A stretch of DNA of 64,000 nt, from the NCBI RefSeq assembly GCF_947387515.1, contig NZ_CANDOB010000001.1:434001-498000 (forward strand). The letters run 5' to 3'. This document shows, in pieces, positions 18,260-27,333 of this stretch (the first letter of the stretch is position 1; every line of letters begins with the position of its first letter). The notes below the pieces were generated by a model. That model saw only the letters and a list, made by a program, of their open reading frames with translations, did no database searches and was not told where the DNA came from. Origin of the DNA: Alkalihalobacillus sp. CinArs1. Lineage in GTDB: Bacteria > Bacillota > Bacilli > Bacillales > Guptibacillaceae. The position numbers were made by a program, and so were the translations under genes.

Positions 18260-18836
18260 CGGTCTCCTCCTCTTCTGCTCTTAGGTTTTCTTTGTTAATA
18301 ACGATTTCATAATCCGTTACGTACCTCGGTAAAATTCTGCTGTCTTCTTCCGTTTCTTCGGTTAGCTGAGCCGTTTGCACGGTAAGAACACTAGCTGACG
18401 TAACATTCACAGATTCGTTCAAAGCATTTAGGTATTGAGAAACTTCCTTCATCTGATCGAATTGAACGGTCACTGTCACCGTTTCATCACCATCAAAAGC
18501 ATATTCCATGAAAAATCCACGTTCAGGAAGTCTAGCTACTAGATCATCTAAGAGTTTCACCGTAGAAAACTCAATCGAATCTAGCCAAGTAACATACTGT
18601 TGTAACGTATCCGCAGAGCTAACGATTTCAGAATCGTTCCCTTGCATGACAGATAATAGCTCGTTCGAACGTTCAAGCTTTTGTTCCAGCTCAGCTTGCT
18701 CATTGTTAAGTTGATTCGCGTTGACTAAAAAAATAATAAAGGTAATTAGTAACACCATTGCAACAGATATAGGAATATAAATGAAAGAAAAAGATCGTCT
18801 TGTTTTCTTAGGGAGTAAATTAATCTCGATCAGCAT
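18252..18836 (-). CDS. pilN: Type IV pilus assembly protein PilN
   Basis: 194 residues from the ATG at 18836, which has AAGGGGTG upstream. The N-terminus MLIEINLLPKK is the conserved cytoplasmic INLLP motif that docks into PilM. A membrane helix (FIYIPISVAMVLLITFIIFLV), a coiled coil and a ferredoxin-like domain follow. The start lies inside pilM (17-base overlap) and the end overlaps pilO, so pilMNO are translationally coupled. Confidence 0.9.
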   Translation of the reverse strand: MLIEINLLPKKTRRSFSFIYIPISVAMVLLITFIIFLVNANQLNNEQAELEQKLERSNELLSVMQGNDSEIVSSADTLQQYVTWLDSIEFSTVKLLDDLVARLPERGFFMEYAFDGDETVTVTVQFDQMKEVSQYLNALNESVNVTSASVLTVQTAQLTEETEEDSRILPRYVTDYEIVINKENLRAEEEETDG

Positions 18837-19827
18837 CACTGCACCCCTTCAAAGCAAGACCCATCGCGGTATAATATTTCAACGGCAACACGAGTCCATC
18901 TTCATCTTTGATTTCACTTTTCGTTTCGCCCTTAACTGGAATCGCTAACGTTTCTTCTAACCGTAAGTTAAGAAGATCGATTTCAGGAAAATCGCCTGAT
19001 AAGAAAACCGATTGTATCGTTTTTCCGCTCCGATTCATCGAATAGTAGTAGAAGTTGATGACCCGCTCGATCTCTGCAATGCTTTCTTCTATTTTTTCCT
19101 GTAAGTCATCTCGTTCTCCAGACCATTTTAAACTTTCAGATCTTCTTGAAGTCGAATGAACCTCCCACATCGAGTATGGAGTATCCATTAAGATTTGTCG
19201 GATGAATGCAGGTTGATGATTATAGAAAACGCTAACATTCATCGCCTGAATACCTGCATGGATAACGAGGGTAGGTTCATACTGATCGATGAGTCCATGG
19301 TGATAATAGAGTCGATATAAAGATAAAGCCGTCACATCTGCAGCCTCTGGACGTAGGGATATTGATTCTAATAGAGTTGATATGTCAGTTACGATACTCT
19401 CTGGAGCGGCAAACAATAAAATCTCTTTATGTTCATCTGTTGTTCGTACGAGCTCATAATCAAAAACCGCTTCGCTAAATGGAAGTTTGATACTCGAACC
19501 CATTTCTAAATAAAGGTGTCCCTTTATTTCATCATCTGAGACCGTAAGCGGAATCTTTTCATTTCGAAGCACCATATAGGTATCAGGAACGAGGAACTGT
19601 ACTTTTTTCTTTTTTATCCCCCACTCTTCCACACATTCTATGAGGATATCTTTTAGCGTATCTCTTTCGATGATCTTCCCGTTTTTAATAATGTCTTCAG
19701 GTAAGAACCGTTCATGATATGTACGAAGTGACATGTCCCCTTTATTGACCTCAACCATACGGATCACGTGATCATTCAGGGCAAGGCTAATTTGTTTTGT
19801 TTGAGGCTTCAATCCCAAAAAGTTCAT
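18820..19827 (-). CDS. pilM: Type IV pilus assembly protein PilM (actin-like)
   Basis: 335 residues with the FtsA/PilM actin-like fold pattern: an initial KQISLALNDHVIRMVEVNKG, a region LVIHAGIQAMNVSVFY equivalent to phosphate-2, and VFLSGDFPEIDLLNLRLEETL near the C-terminus. The cytoplasmic ring subunit binds the PilN N-terminus (INLLP, present next door). The glycine-rich nucleotide motifs are weaker than in Gram-negative PilM (AGIQAMN in place of the canonical DxG motif), so ATP binding may be reduced. Shine-Dalgarno CAGGGGGAAAGATAA. Confidence 0.85.
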   Translation of the reverse strand: MNFLGLKPQTKQISLALNDHVIRMVEVNKGDMSLRTYHERFLPEDIIKNGKIIERDTLKDILIECVEEWGIKKKKVQFLVPDTYMVLRNEKIPLTVSDDEIKGHLYLEMGSSIKLPFSEAVFDYELVRTTDEHKEILLFAAPESIVTDISTLLESISLRPEAADVTALSLYRLYYHHGLIDQYEPTLVIHAGIQAMNVSVFYNHQPAFIRQILMDTPYSMWEVHSTSRRSESLKWSGERDDLQEKIEESIAEIERVINFYYYSMNRSGKTIQSVFLSGDFPEIDLLNLRLEETLAIPVKGETKSEIKDEDGLVLPLKYYTAMGLALKGCSDADRD

Positions 19828-19845
19828 TTATCTTTCCCCCTGTCA

Positions 19846-20598
19846 CTACAGAAAACTAATATACCAATCTATGATTTTTTCTGAGTAAAAATATGTGAGT
19901 AGAGCACCGAGCGCGATCGACGGACCGAACGGAATCGGCTGCTTTCGCTTCGCTTTACCCGTAGCGATAGCTCCAATTCCTAAAATCGTCCCAAATAAGG
20001 TAGAGAAAAAGAAAACGATCAACAGATCTTGATAACCAAAAACGAGTCCAAGTACGGCGAAAAGCTTAATGTCTCCACCTCCCATCCCACCTTTACTCAC
20101 GATGGCGATGAGGAGCAATAGACAGAAACCAAGCGCAGCGCCTACAAACGGACTGTACCATGGCGTCATCGGTACAAAAATTCGTGTCAGAATAAAGTAA
20201 GCGCCAAAGAAAAGCAGCACTTTATCTGGTATCAGCATGTATGTGAGATCCGAAACAAAGATGATGATTAAAAGTGAAATGAGTCCATATGAGATAAGCA
20301 ACTCTTTTGACCATCCCACCAGAAGCGGTGCGATCGTAAAAAGACATGCCGTTGTGAGTTCAACACCGGCATATAGTGGAGAAACCTTAGCTGAACAGCC
20401 TCTGCATCTCCCTTTTTGTATAAGATAAGAAAAAACCGGTATTAACTCGATTGGTGTGAGCACGCGCTGACAAGATGGACATGACGAGCGAGGAGTAACG
20501 ATCGAACGCTTCTCAGGTATCCTTAGTCCCACAACATTAAAAAATGACCCCAGTACAAGGCCAACTATGAATAAATAACTATGTAATACAACCCCCAT
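19846..20598 (-). CDS. pilD: Prepilin peptidase (PilD/ComC family)
   Basis: Membrane aspartyl protease that removes prepilin leaders and N-methylates the new terminus. 250 residues from the ATG at 20598 (AGAGG nine bases upstream). The cytoplasmic loop with two CxxC pairs (CPSCQRVL and CRGCSAKV) points to a bifunctional peptidase-methyltransferase; the catalytic aspartates are in VSDLTYMLIPD and GGMGGGDIKLFA. About eight membrane helices. In B. subtilis this position (folC-comC-spoIIB) holds comC, so the enzyme probably also serves the competence pseudopilins. Confidence 0.95.
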   Translation of the reverse strand: MGVVLHSYLFIVGLVLGSFFNVVGLRIPEKRSIVTPRSSCPSCQRVLTPIELIPVFSYLIQKGRCRGCSAKVSPLYAGVELTTACLFTIAPLLVGWSKELLISYGLISLLIIIFVSDLTYMLIPDKVLLFFGAYFILTRIFVPMTPWYSPFVGAALGFCLLLLIAIVSKGGMGGGDIKLFAVLGLVFGYQDLLIVFFFSTLFGTILGIGAIATGKAKRKQPIPFGPSIALGALLTYFYSEKIIDWYISFL

Positions 20599-20657
20599 AC
20601 GTTCCATCCTCTATCGAAATAGTTTATTAATTGTTAATGAATCGGTTCTAATAAGGA

Positions 20658-20682
20658 GATAACCCTCCGAGGGAGGGTTATC
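20658..20682 (-). terminator. Strong hairpin after the major pilin gene
   Basis: GATAACCCTCC-CTC-GGAGGGTTATC, an 11-bp perfect stem in the 106 bases between pilin and pilD. The following TCCTTATT is not a good U-tract, so it probably acts as a leaky terminator or 3'-end stabiliser that keeps pilin mRNA more abundant than the downstream genes. Confidence 0.6.
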
Positions 20683-20704
20683 AAGATAAATTTATTAACC
20701 TCAT

Positions 20705-21157
20705 TTATGGTGTACTTGTTGTGCTCTCAAGCGTAACACTATCTCTATCTAAATCGGAAACTGCTTCACTATCAATGTATGTCCCTGTTTCTCCAACTAA
20801 TGTAACGGTATAAACTTGGGCATTTGAAGTTGAATCTACAGAATAAACTACTTTAGAGTCACTTTGTTTGTAAGCCCCCATATTTCCAGGAGACTCAGGA
20901 ACTCCTTCTAGATATCCTTTAGTAATTAAAGTTTCCATAGTAAATGTCTTCGTTCCATCTCCATCTTGAGCAATTGCCATTCTTGCCGCACTTGCCATTT
21001 GCTCAGCATTCGCAATATGAGCATCTGTCTTAGAGTTATCGATCAAAGAACCAATCGCTGGAATTGCAATCGCAGCAATAATACCAAGAATAACAATAAC
21101 AACTAAAAGCTCGATCAACGTTAAACCTTTTTCATTTTTTAAAAAGCGTTTTAACAT
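20705..21157 (-). CDS. pilA: Major type IV prepilin
   Basis: 150 residues with the class III leader MLKRFLKNEKG cleaved before LTLIELLVVIVILGIIAAIAIPAI; Glu at +5 is present. The mature form is about 139 residues: the long hydrophobic alpha-1 helix, then a small globular domain rich in Thr/Ser/Asp. No disulfide cysteines. It is flanked by non-coding gaps on both sides (75 and 106 bases) and a downstream hairpin, as expected for a highly expressed structural subunit. AGGGGGAAATTGG precedes the ATG. Chosen as major subunit because it sits alone in the assembly operon while the others cluster divergently. Confidence 0.92.
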   Translation of the reverse strand: MLKRFLKNEKGLTLIELLVVIVILGIIAAIAIPAIGSLIDNSKTDAHIANAEQMASAARMAIAQDGDGTKTFTMETLITKGYLEGVPESPGNMGAYKQSDSKVVYSVDSTSNAQVYTVTLVGETGTYIDSEAVSDLDRDSVTLESTTSTP

Positions 21158-21232
21158 CCAATTTCCCCCTAAAAATAAAAATAATAATAATTATGTATAA
21201 GAACAATGATGTCTAAAACTAGTAAACTTCTT

Positions 21233-22447
21233 CTACCCCACATTGTTGTAGATCTCAAACATCGGAACGATGATAGACAGTACGATCACACCTACGATCG
21301 CTGCTAGAAACACAATCATCAGAGGTTCGATCAATGCTTTCAACCGATCTGTCGCGTTTTCTACCTCATCTTCATAAAAGTCTGCTACTTTGGCAAGCAT
21401 CGCGTCTAGTGAACCTGATTCTTCTCCGATCGCAATCATTTGCGTTACGAGAGGCGGGAAGATCCAGTGCTGCTTAAACGGCTCTGTTAAGCGCTTCCCT
21501 TGTTCAAGCGATGTTCTAGATTCACGCAATACTCTGACCACCACCTCATTCCCTACAACTTTTTCCACAATCGAGATCGACTGCAGAATGGGGACCGAGC
21601 TCGAGAATAGCGAGCTTAATGTTCGCGTCATCTGCGCCATCGTCGCTTTCTGTAAAATCTTCCCGAATATCGGTGTTTTAAGTATAGCATAATCAAAATA
21701 ATACTTACTAGATGGTTTGTTACGAATTATAGAAATAAATCCTAATATTAACAATATAACCAAAATTATCAACCACCAGAAAACTTGAACAAATTCACTG
21801 GCGCCGAGTACTACTTTAGTAATGGCAGGCAATTCTCCTCCTAGATCGTTCAACATAGACGCAAATGAAGGAACGACTGAAGCTAACAAGAAAATGACTA
21901 CTCCGACTGCTATCAAACCAACAATCACTGGATATGTCATTGCAGAAATAACCTTCTGCCTCGTCTTATGCTGCTTCTCATAATACACCGCAAGACGATC
22001 CAGCACGTTATCCAGACTCCCACTTACTTCTCCTGCATAGATCATGTTAATGAACATCGGAGGAAAAACTTTTTTGTGTTTTGCTGCAGATTGAGAGAAT
22101 GGGTTTCCTCCCCTGAGCTCGATCTCCACGTCTTGAAGCGCGTGTTTTAACGCTTTACTCTCCGTTTGCTGAGCTAGTATACTTGTTGAGTCTACGATTG
22201 AAACCCCGGCTCGTAGCAAAGTTGCGAACTGACGCAGATAAACGACAAAATCCCTAAGCTTTACAGGATTGCCTATCGTGATGTCTTTCGCTAGAAGAGA
22301 CGGCTCAACTTCTTGAATCTCCATCACAGCAATACCTTTATCTTTTAGCTGCAGAATGACGTCCCGTTTCGATGCTCCTGTTAAATTGCCTTTCTTTACT
22401 CTGCCGTTCATTGTTTTACCAACATATTGAAATTGGCTCATTGCCAT
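21233..22447 (-). CDS. pilC: Type IV pilus inner-membrane platform protein PilC
   Basis: 404 residues, two tandem T2SF domains (for example LRQFATLLRAGVSIVDSTSIL near 70 and RTLSSLFSSSVPILQSISIV near 275), each followed by membrane helices, plus a C-terminal helix (LMIVFLAAIVGVIVLSIIVPMF). The platform is turned by PilB and PilT. The start overlaps the pilT stop by one base; GGGGGAATA precedes the ATG. Full length for the family. Confidence 0.96.
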   Translation of the reverse strand: MAMSQFQYVGKTMNGRVKKGNLTGASKRDVILQLKDKGIAVMEIQEVEPSLLAKDITIGNPVKLRDFVVYLRQFATLLRAGVSIVDSTSILAQQTESKALKHALQDVEIELRGGNPFSQSAAKHKKVFPPMFINMIYAGEVSGSLDNVLDRLAVYYEKQHKTRQKVISAMTYPVIVGLIAVGVVIFLLASVVPSFASMLNDLGGELPAITKVVLGASEFVQVFWWLIILVILLILGFISIIRNKPSSKYYFDYAILKTPIFGKILQKATMAQMTRTLSSLFSSSVPILQSISIVEKVVGNEVVVRVLRESRTSLEQGKRLTEPFKQHWIFPPLVTQMIAIGEESGSLDAMLAKVADFYEDEVENATDRLKALIEPLMIVFLAAIVGVIVLSIIVPMFEIYNNVG

Positions 22448-23481
22448 TATTCCCCCTGTAAATAAGGATCAGCAGCTTCTTTTGATATCACACCGTTTTT
22501 GATCAGGGTTCTGATCGAACTCGATAACTCTACCATTCCTGTCGATTTGCTAGTTTGTAATACATTCGGAATTTGATAGACTTTGCTATCACGAATCAAG
22601 TTCGCGATCGCTGGATTGTTTACAAGCACTTCAAAAGCAGGCCTTCGTGATTTTTTATCAACTGTAGGAAACAACCGTTGAGAGATAATCCCGACGAGCA
22701 CCGAAGCGAGCTGAATGCGAATCTGCGGCTGCTGGCTAGGAGGAAAGACGTCGATGATTCGATCCACCGTTGCGCCAGCGTTACTTGTATGAAGCGTACC
22801 AAACACAAGGTGACCCGTTTCTGCAGCTGTTACTGCTGTTTGAATTGTTTCAAGATCACGAAGCTCTCCTACAAGAACAACGTCAGGGTCCTGACGGAGC
22901 GCTGCCCGTAGGCCGCTTGCAAAACTTTTAACATCAGCCCCGATCTCCCGTTGATCAATGACACAGTTGCGATGCTTATGAAGGTATTCGATCGGATCTT
23001 CCAGAGTGATAACATGCTTTTGAACAGTGTGATTCAAAAAGTTAATCGCTGAAGCAAGGGTCGTTGACTTCCCTGACCCTGTAGGTCCAGTTACTAAGAT
23101 CAACCCTTGAGGTTTAAGCGAGAGCTTCTTAATAATTTCTGGAGCATGGATGCTCTCTAGAGAAGGAATGACTGATGGAACGACACGAATGGCGAGACTG
23201 ATGCTTGTCCTTTGATGGAAAGCATTGATCCTGAACCTCGAAACGCCTTTTAAACTATAAGAAAAATCTAAATCACCATTTTCTTTAAACGTTGCCCATT
23301 GATCTTTTGGTATCAAGAGCCTCGCCATCTCTTCAGTTGTGCTAGGCTCAAGCGGTTCACTTCCATAACGCTTCAAATCACCATGAATCCTTAGGATAGG
23401 AGGAACTCCGATCGTTAAGTGGACATCGGAGGCCCCTAACTTACATGCTGCCCGTAATAGCTTATCCATTTGCTCTTTCAT
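22447..23481 (-). CDS. pilT: Pilus retraction ATPase PilT
   Basis: 344 residues. Walker A GPTGSGKSTTLA near residue 135, Asp box ITLEDPIEYLH, Walker B LRQDPDVVLVGELRDLETI, His box TGHLVFGTLHTSNA, and the retraction-specific C-terminal motif AIANLIRD (AIRNLIRE in Gram-negative PilT) all mark this as PilT and not a second PilB. Its presence predicts retractile pili and surface motility. Sits between pilB (8-base gap) and pilC (1-base overlap). Confidence 0.96.
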   Translation of the reverse strand: MKEQMDKLLRAACKLGASDVHLTIGVPPILRIHGDLKRYGSEPLEPSTTEEMARLLIPKDQWATFKENGDLDFSYSLKGVSRFRINAFHQRTSISLAIRVVPSVIPSLESIHAPEIIKKLSLKPQGLILVTGPTGSGKSTTLASAINFLNHTVQKHVITLEDPIEYLHKHRNCVIDQREIGADVKSFASGLRAALRQDPDVVLVGELRDLETIQTAVTAAETGHLVFGTLHTSNAGATVDRIIDVFPPSQQPQIRIQLASVLVGIISQRLFPTVDKKSRRPAFEVLVNNPAIANLIRDSKVYQIPNVLQTSKSTGMVELSSSIRTLIKNGVISKEAADPYLQGE

Positions 23482-23489
23482 ACCATCAC

Positions 23490-25148
23490 CTACTCTTTAA
23501 AAGCAACGCGTAGTATTTCTTCAGTTGTTGTTAACCCTTGCTTCACTTTTAATAATCCATCGTCGATCAAAAATATTGTTCCTTTCTTAATCGCATATTG
23601 ACGAATACTGCTCATGTCTTCATTGTTCATGATTTTCTTACGGATGACATCATCCATCACGAGCACCTCTTGAAGAGCGATCCTTCCTTTGTAGCCGGTC
23701 ATATTACAGTTTCCGCAGCCCTGTCCACGGGATATTTCTGAGATTGTGATGCCTCTTTTTCTGAATATCTCTTTCTCTCGCTCAGTTGCTGCTTCACGTT
23801 CAAGACAGTCTTTACATACACGTCGAACGAGACGCTGTGAAACGATTCCAGAGAGAGAAGCAGCTACAAGGAACGGCTCGACACCCATATCGATCAATCT
23901 TGCAATCGTTGCGATCGAATCGTTCGTATGAAGCGTGCTCAAGACGAGGTGACCAGTAAGCGATGCTCGAACGGAGATTTCAGCCGTTTCAGCATCTCTA
24001 ATTTCCCCCACCATCACGATGTCAGGGTCTTGCCTCAAGATCGACCTCAGTCCTTTAGCAAACGTCAGCCCAATGGCACCGTTCACTTGAACCTGATTAA
24101 TTCCTTCTAACCGATATTCGACCGGATCTTCCACAGTGATGATGTTCGTCTCTTCCTGATTCAAATGGTTTAACGTTGCATATAGTGTCGATGATTTACC
24201 TGAACCAGTAGGGCCTGTGATTAAGATAATGCCATTTGGTTGCTCGATCATCTTTCGAAACCGCTTTTCGTTAATCGGATGAAAATCTAGCTTCCCCAAT
24301 TGATTTAACGTACTACTCATATCAAGAACACGTAGAACGATCTTTTCTCCATAAACGGTTGGCAATGTGGATACACGGAGGTCGATTGGTTTATGGTTGA
24401 TGTTGATTTTGATACGACCGTCCTGTGGCACTCTTGATTCCGTAATGTTGAGGTTTGCAATAATCTTTACCCTGGCAGTAAGAACATTTTGCATATGCTT
24501 TGGAAGGCTTCTTTCGGTTCGGAGGTGACCATCCACTCGATAGCGAATGAGCAATTTTGTTTCCTGTGGATCGAAGTGAATATCGCTTGCTCTATTTTGT
24601 ACTGCGAACTGGATGATTTGATTTACTAGACGTACGACTGGAGAATCTTCGTCAGTTATTTGATCTTCTTCTCGTTCAGCTCGAGGCAAATCACTCAACA
24701 ATTCATCCATCGAGTCATCGATCTCATAATATTTGCTTATCGCTCGGTTGATATCGTCTTTTGTTGCGATCGTTCGCTCGATCAAAAAGCCTGTAGAAAG
24801 TCTAAGATCGTCTACCGCGAAGAAATCCATCGGATCAGTCATCGCCACATACAGTTTATCGTCTTCAATTTTTAGTGGGATAAGGTTATATTTCTTAACG
24901 ATATCCTTTGGAACGATATCGATCACATTTGCTTCGATCGGATAATTGTATAAACTCACGTGTGGGACGCCAAGTTGAAACTCGAGCACCTCGATGAGCT
25001 GCTGCTCCGTAAGGATTCCCTGTTCAATGAGTGCGTCACCTAGTTTCATACCTTTAGGCTTTTGAGAGAGAACCTCTTCGACCTTCTCTCTCGTGATGAA
25101 GCGGGAATCAACAAGGAGATCACCTAGTCTTTTCTTTGTTTGTCTCAT
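23490..25148 (-). CDS. pilB: Pilus extension ATPase PilB
   Basis: 552 residues from the ATG at 25148 (a TTG one codon earlier is also open). N-terminal GspE-N/MshEN-type domain (RLGDLLVDSRFITREKVEEVL and the following LGDALIEQGILTEQQLIEVLE), then the ATPase core: Walker A GPTGSGKSSTLYATL near 312, Walker B LRQDPDIVMVGEIRDAETAE, His box TGHLVLSTLHTND. The zinc-binding tetracysteine (CKDC ... GCGNCNMTGYKGR) is intact. MshEN domains of some PilB proteins bind c-di-GMP; a GGDEF gene lies 6 kb away. Overlaps the VanW-family gene by one base. Confidence 0.96.
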   Translation of the reverse strand: MRQTKKRLGDLLVDSRFITREKVEEVLSQKPKGMKLGDALIEQGILTEQQLIEVLEFQLGVPHVSLYNYPIEANVIDIVPKDIVKKYNLIPLKIEDDKLYVAMTDPMDFFAVDDLRLSTGFLIERTIATKDDINRAISKYYEIDDSMDELLSDLPRAEREEDQITDEDSPVVRLVNQIIQFAVQNRASDIHFDPQETKLLIRYRVDGHLRTERSLPKHMQNVLTARVKIIANLNITESRVPQDGRIKININHKPIDLRVSTLPTVYGEKIVLRVLDMSSTLNQLGKLDFHPINEKRFRKMIEQPNGIILITGPTGSGKSSTLYATLNHLNQEETNIITVEDPVEYRLEGINQVQVNGAIGLTFAKGLRSILRQDPDIVMVGEIRDAETAEISVRASLTGHLVLSTLHTNDSIATIARLIDMGVEPFLVAASLSGIVSQRLVRRVCKDCLEREAATEREKEIFRKRGITISEISRGQGCGNCNMTGYKGRIALQEVLVMDDVIRKKIMNNEDMSSIRQYAIKKGTIFLIDDGLLKVKQGLTTTEEILRVAFKE

Positions 25149-26527
25149 CAATCTCCCTCCCTCTTGTATTCTAATCCCTTAATTACTTCACCTTTTTCTT
25201 CATCCTCCTCTCCACTATTTTCTCCTGATGAACCATTGGTATCCGATGACTCTGAACCGCTATCACTTCCACCATCATTTCCACTACTCGGTTCACCGTT
25301 CGGCTCCCCATTACTAGGCTCGCCACTTCCGTCCTGATCTCCACTATCAGAAGGGTCAGTGCCAGAAGGCGTAGGAGGTTCAGGATATGCTCTGTTCTCA
25401 ACTCGATGGACAGGAGGATAAAAATCTTCTAGTATCTTTTCTGATTTGATAACGCGATCATCTTGATCAAGCGTTTCTCGATACGTTTTAATTAAGAGAC
25501 CATCTTCTCCTTCTTCAACGATCGTTTTATTATTGCCACTTAAAGAAGCAGAGTATTGAATGATCGTATCAGGTGATAGAATGTCTTCTTCCACTTTTGG
25601 TCTAAACTGCAGTGGAAACGTAGGACCAGTTAATGTTGCGATCAGCGTATCTGTTTCCCAATCGAACCGAAGCGTGTAGCTTGTTGGATTAGGGTTATAA
25701 AAAACAAAATCTCGATTCGATACATTCACAGCCGCATTCATGCCTGGTTTCCCGTAGGTAGGAATGTCGAGAGTCGTATGCCTTTCTAGCACTTCAAAAT
25801 TCGTATGAAGGATAACTTCAAAAATTGCTGAAGCAAACAGGTTAAGACTTTCAGTTGCTTTATTCGTCACACCTACATTCGCTAACACTTGTTGTACCGA
25901 AAAGTTTTCTTCAGGTTTTATCGTCACTGAGCCAATTTCTTCAACGATATTTGGAACAAGAATTAATTCAGATGTGCCTTTAACCTCACTTCGGAAAATT
26001 TCCTCAACCTCACTCGTTACTGAATAAAAGTTCGATAGATCGATCGGAATGTCATCACTTTCAAGTGTAGATGCATAGCCAATCAGCACTTCCGTCAGCA
26101 GTTCCATACTAAAATTCGCGGGATCTACTGCAAGCTCTTCCATCTTGGATTGTAGCAACTCTTGATTGATAGAGACATAAAGGGGTACATCACTAGATTC
26201 CGTTTGAGCAACCTCTTGTACGGTCTGATCGATTTGAAAATCCCAAATATCTCCTGTAAGTGAAACTGATTGGTCGTCATAGCGTAAAGAGAGTAATTGA
26301 GATGCTTTCCAATCCTCTGTCAATTCGGTCAATTTTGCACTTGCTTCTTGTGGTTCTAGTCCTGATACTGACACACTACCGATCAATGCGTTCGGTGGTA
26401 ACGTACCTTCTCCTAAGGCTGCGTCATACGTATACGAGCCTAACAATGAAAATGACGTAACAAATAGAGTTGAAAAGACGATTAGACCGGCAGTTTTTAT
26501 CAAACCCTTCTTTGTTTCAGAACTCAT
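25148..26527 (-). CDS. VanW-family cell-wall-associated protein with acidic Ser/Gly tail
   Basis: 459 residues: N-terminal membrane anchor (TAGLIVFSTLFVTSFSLLGSY, 11-31), a YoaR-type putative peptidoglycan-binding-like domain (IGSVSVSGLEPQEASAKL...), a VanW domain (ASAIFEVILHTNFEVLERH, YGKPGMNAAVNVSNRDFVFYN), then a low-complexity tail from about 385 dominated by Ser, Gly, Asp, Glu, Pro and Asn. VanW function is unknown. It is co-transcribed with, and overlaps, pilB. Because Gram-positive pili must cross thick peptidoglycan and there is no secretin, an extracytoplasmic wall-interacting role in pilus passage is a reasonable inference, not shown. Confidence 0.75.
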   Translation of the reverse strand: MSSETKKGLIKTAGLIVFSTLFVTSFSLLGSYTYDAALGEGTLPPNALIGSVSVSGLEPQEASAKLTELTEDWKASQLLSLRYDDQSVSLTGDIWDFQIDQTVQEVAQTESSDVPLYVSINQELLQSKMEELAVDPANFSMELLTEVLIGYASTLESDDIPIDLSNFYSVTSEVEEIFRSEVKGTSELILVPNIVEEIGSVTIKPEENFSVQQVLANVGVTNKATESLNLFASAIFEVILHTNFEVLERHTTLDIPTYGKPGMNAAVNVSNRDFVFYNPNPTSYTLRFDWETDTLIATLTGPTFPLQFRPKVEEDILSPDTIIQYSASLSGNNKTIVEEGEDGLLIKTYRETLDQDDRVIKSEKILEDFYPPVHRVENRAYPEPPTPSGTDPSDSGDQDGSGEPSNGEPNGEPSSGNDGGSDSGSESSDTNGSSGENSGEEDEEKGEVIKGLEYKREGD

Positions 26528-26540
26528 TTACTTCGCCCCT

Positions 26541-27314
26541 CTATCCTGATACATGCATCGACATTTCCACCACAACACCTACACCTGTTTCCTGCGCTTT
26601 TTCAATTTCCCCTCTCGAAAGAATGCTGCCTTCTTCAAACAAGAGTTCACCTGAAGGAGTATAGATATCTTTCAGCAGCTTCTTTCCTTCAAGAATTGCG
26701 ATTTGCTTTTCTTTAAAGCCGTTGTCTTCAGCAGTAGGTAGCTGTTCCTTCTCTCTTGGAAGCTCTTCTTTAGGTTGCGCTGAATGATCCTCAGGTGGGT
26801 CCGTCTTCTTCCCGTCGAGTAGTTCTTCAGGCTCTTTCACAATATGATCGATCGCCTCTTCTGCAACGATCACAAGATCTTTTCCTAACGTAATCACGTG
26901 CTCTGTTGACAAAAACTGTTCTGAATCGTTTGAATTGAACTGAAGACTCACGATTCTCCCTGTATTGTCATCTAACAAATACTCGCTAACTTCGCCGTGG
27001 AACTGACCCTTCCTATTGATGATCTTCGTTCCAATAATACTGATTTTTTTCTTAACTAGTTCGTTTGCGATCGGTATTTCAGACAGATCAAAAATCGACT
27101 TCTCTTCTTCGATCATAACTGCGTACTCTCCAACTCCAATCACTTTGCGGAAAGGTACAGCTTTAACACTAACGTCCCAGTCTGGGTGGTCAACTGTTAA
27201 GAAATCGATTGATTTATCAGCCGCATTTACGACGAGAGATTTAACATGCCCGATTTCCGAGCCACTTTCGATACTAATGATTGGGAGTCCTACGATTTGA
27301 TTGCTTTTCTTCAT
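26541..27314 (-). CDS. Double PRC-barrel domain protein
   Basis: 257 residues, no membrane segment or signal peptide. Two PRC-barrel units are readable: KSNQIVGLPIISIESGSEIG-HVKSLVV near 3-30 and IIGTKIINRKGQFHGEVSEYLLDDNTGRI near 92-120; then a charged Pro/Glu linker (about 170-205) and a short C-terminal segment (IAILEGKKLLKDIYTPSGELLFEEGSIL). PRC barrels occur in RimM and in uncharacterised sporulation proteins such as YlmC/YrrD types. It lies 13 bases before the VanW gene and 19 bases after the acidic membrane protein. Cytoplasmic adaptor of the pilus base is a guess from context. Confidence 0.7.
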   Translation of the reverse strand: MKKSNQIVGLPIISIESGSEIGHVKSLVVNAADKSIDFLTVDHPDWDVSVKAVPFRKVIGVGEYAVMIEEEKSIFDLSEIPIANELVKKKISIIGTKIINRKGQFHGEVSEYLLDDNTGRIVSLQFNSNDSEQFLSTEHVITLGKDLVIVAEEAIDHIVKEPEELLDGKKTDPPEDHSAQPKEELPREKEQLPTAEDNGFKEKQIAILEGKKLLKDIYTPSGELLFEEGSILSRGEIEKAQETGVGVVVEMSMHVSG

Positions 27315-27333
27315 CCTTCATCACACACCTGTT

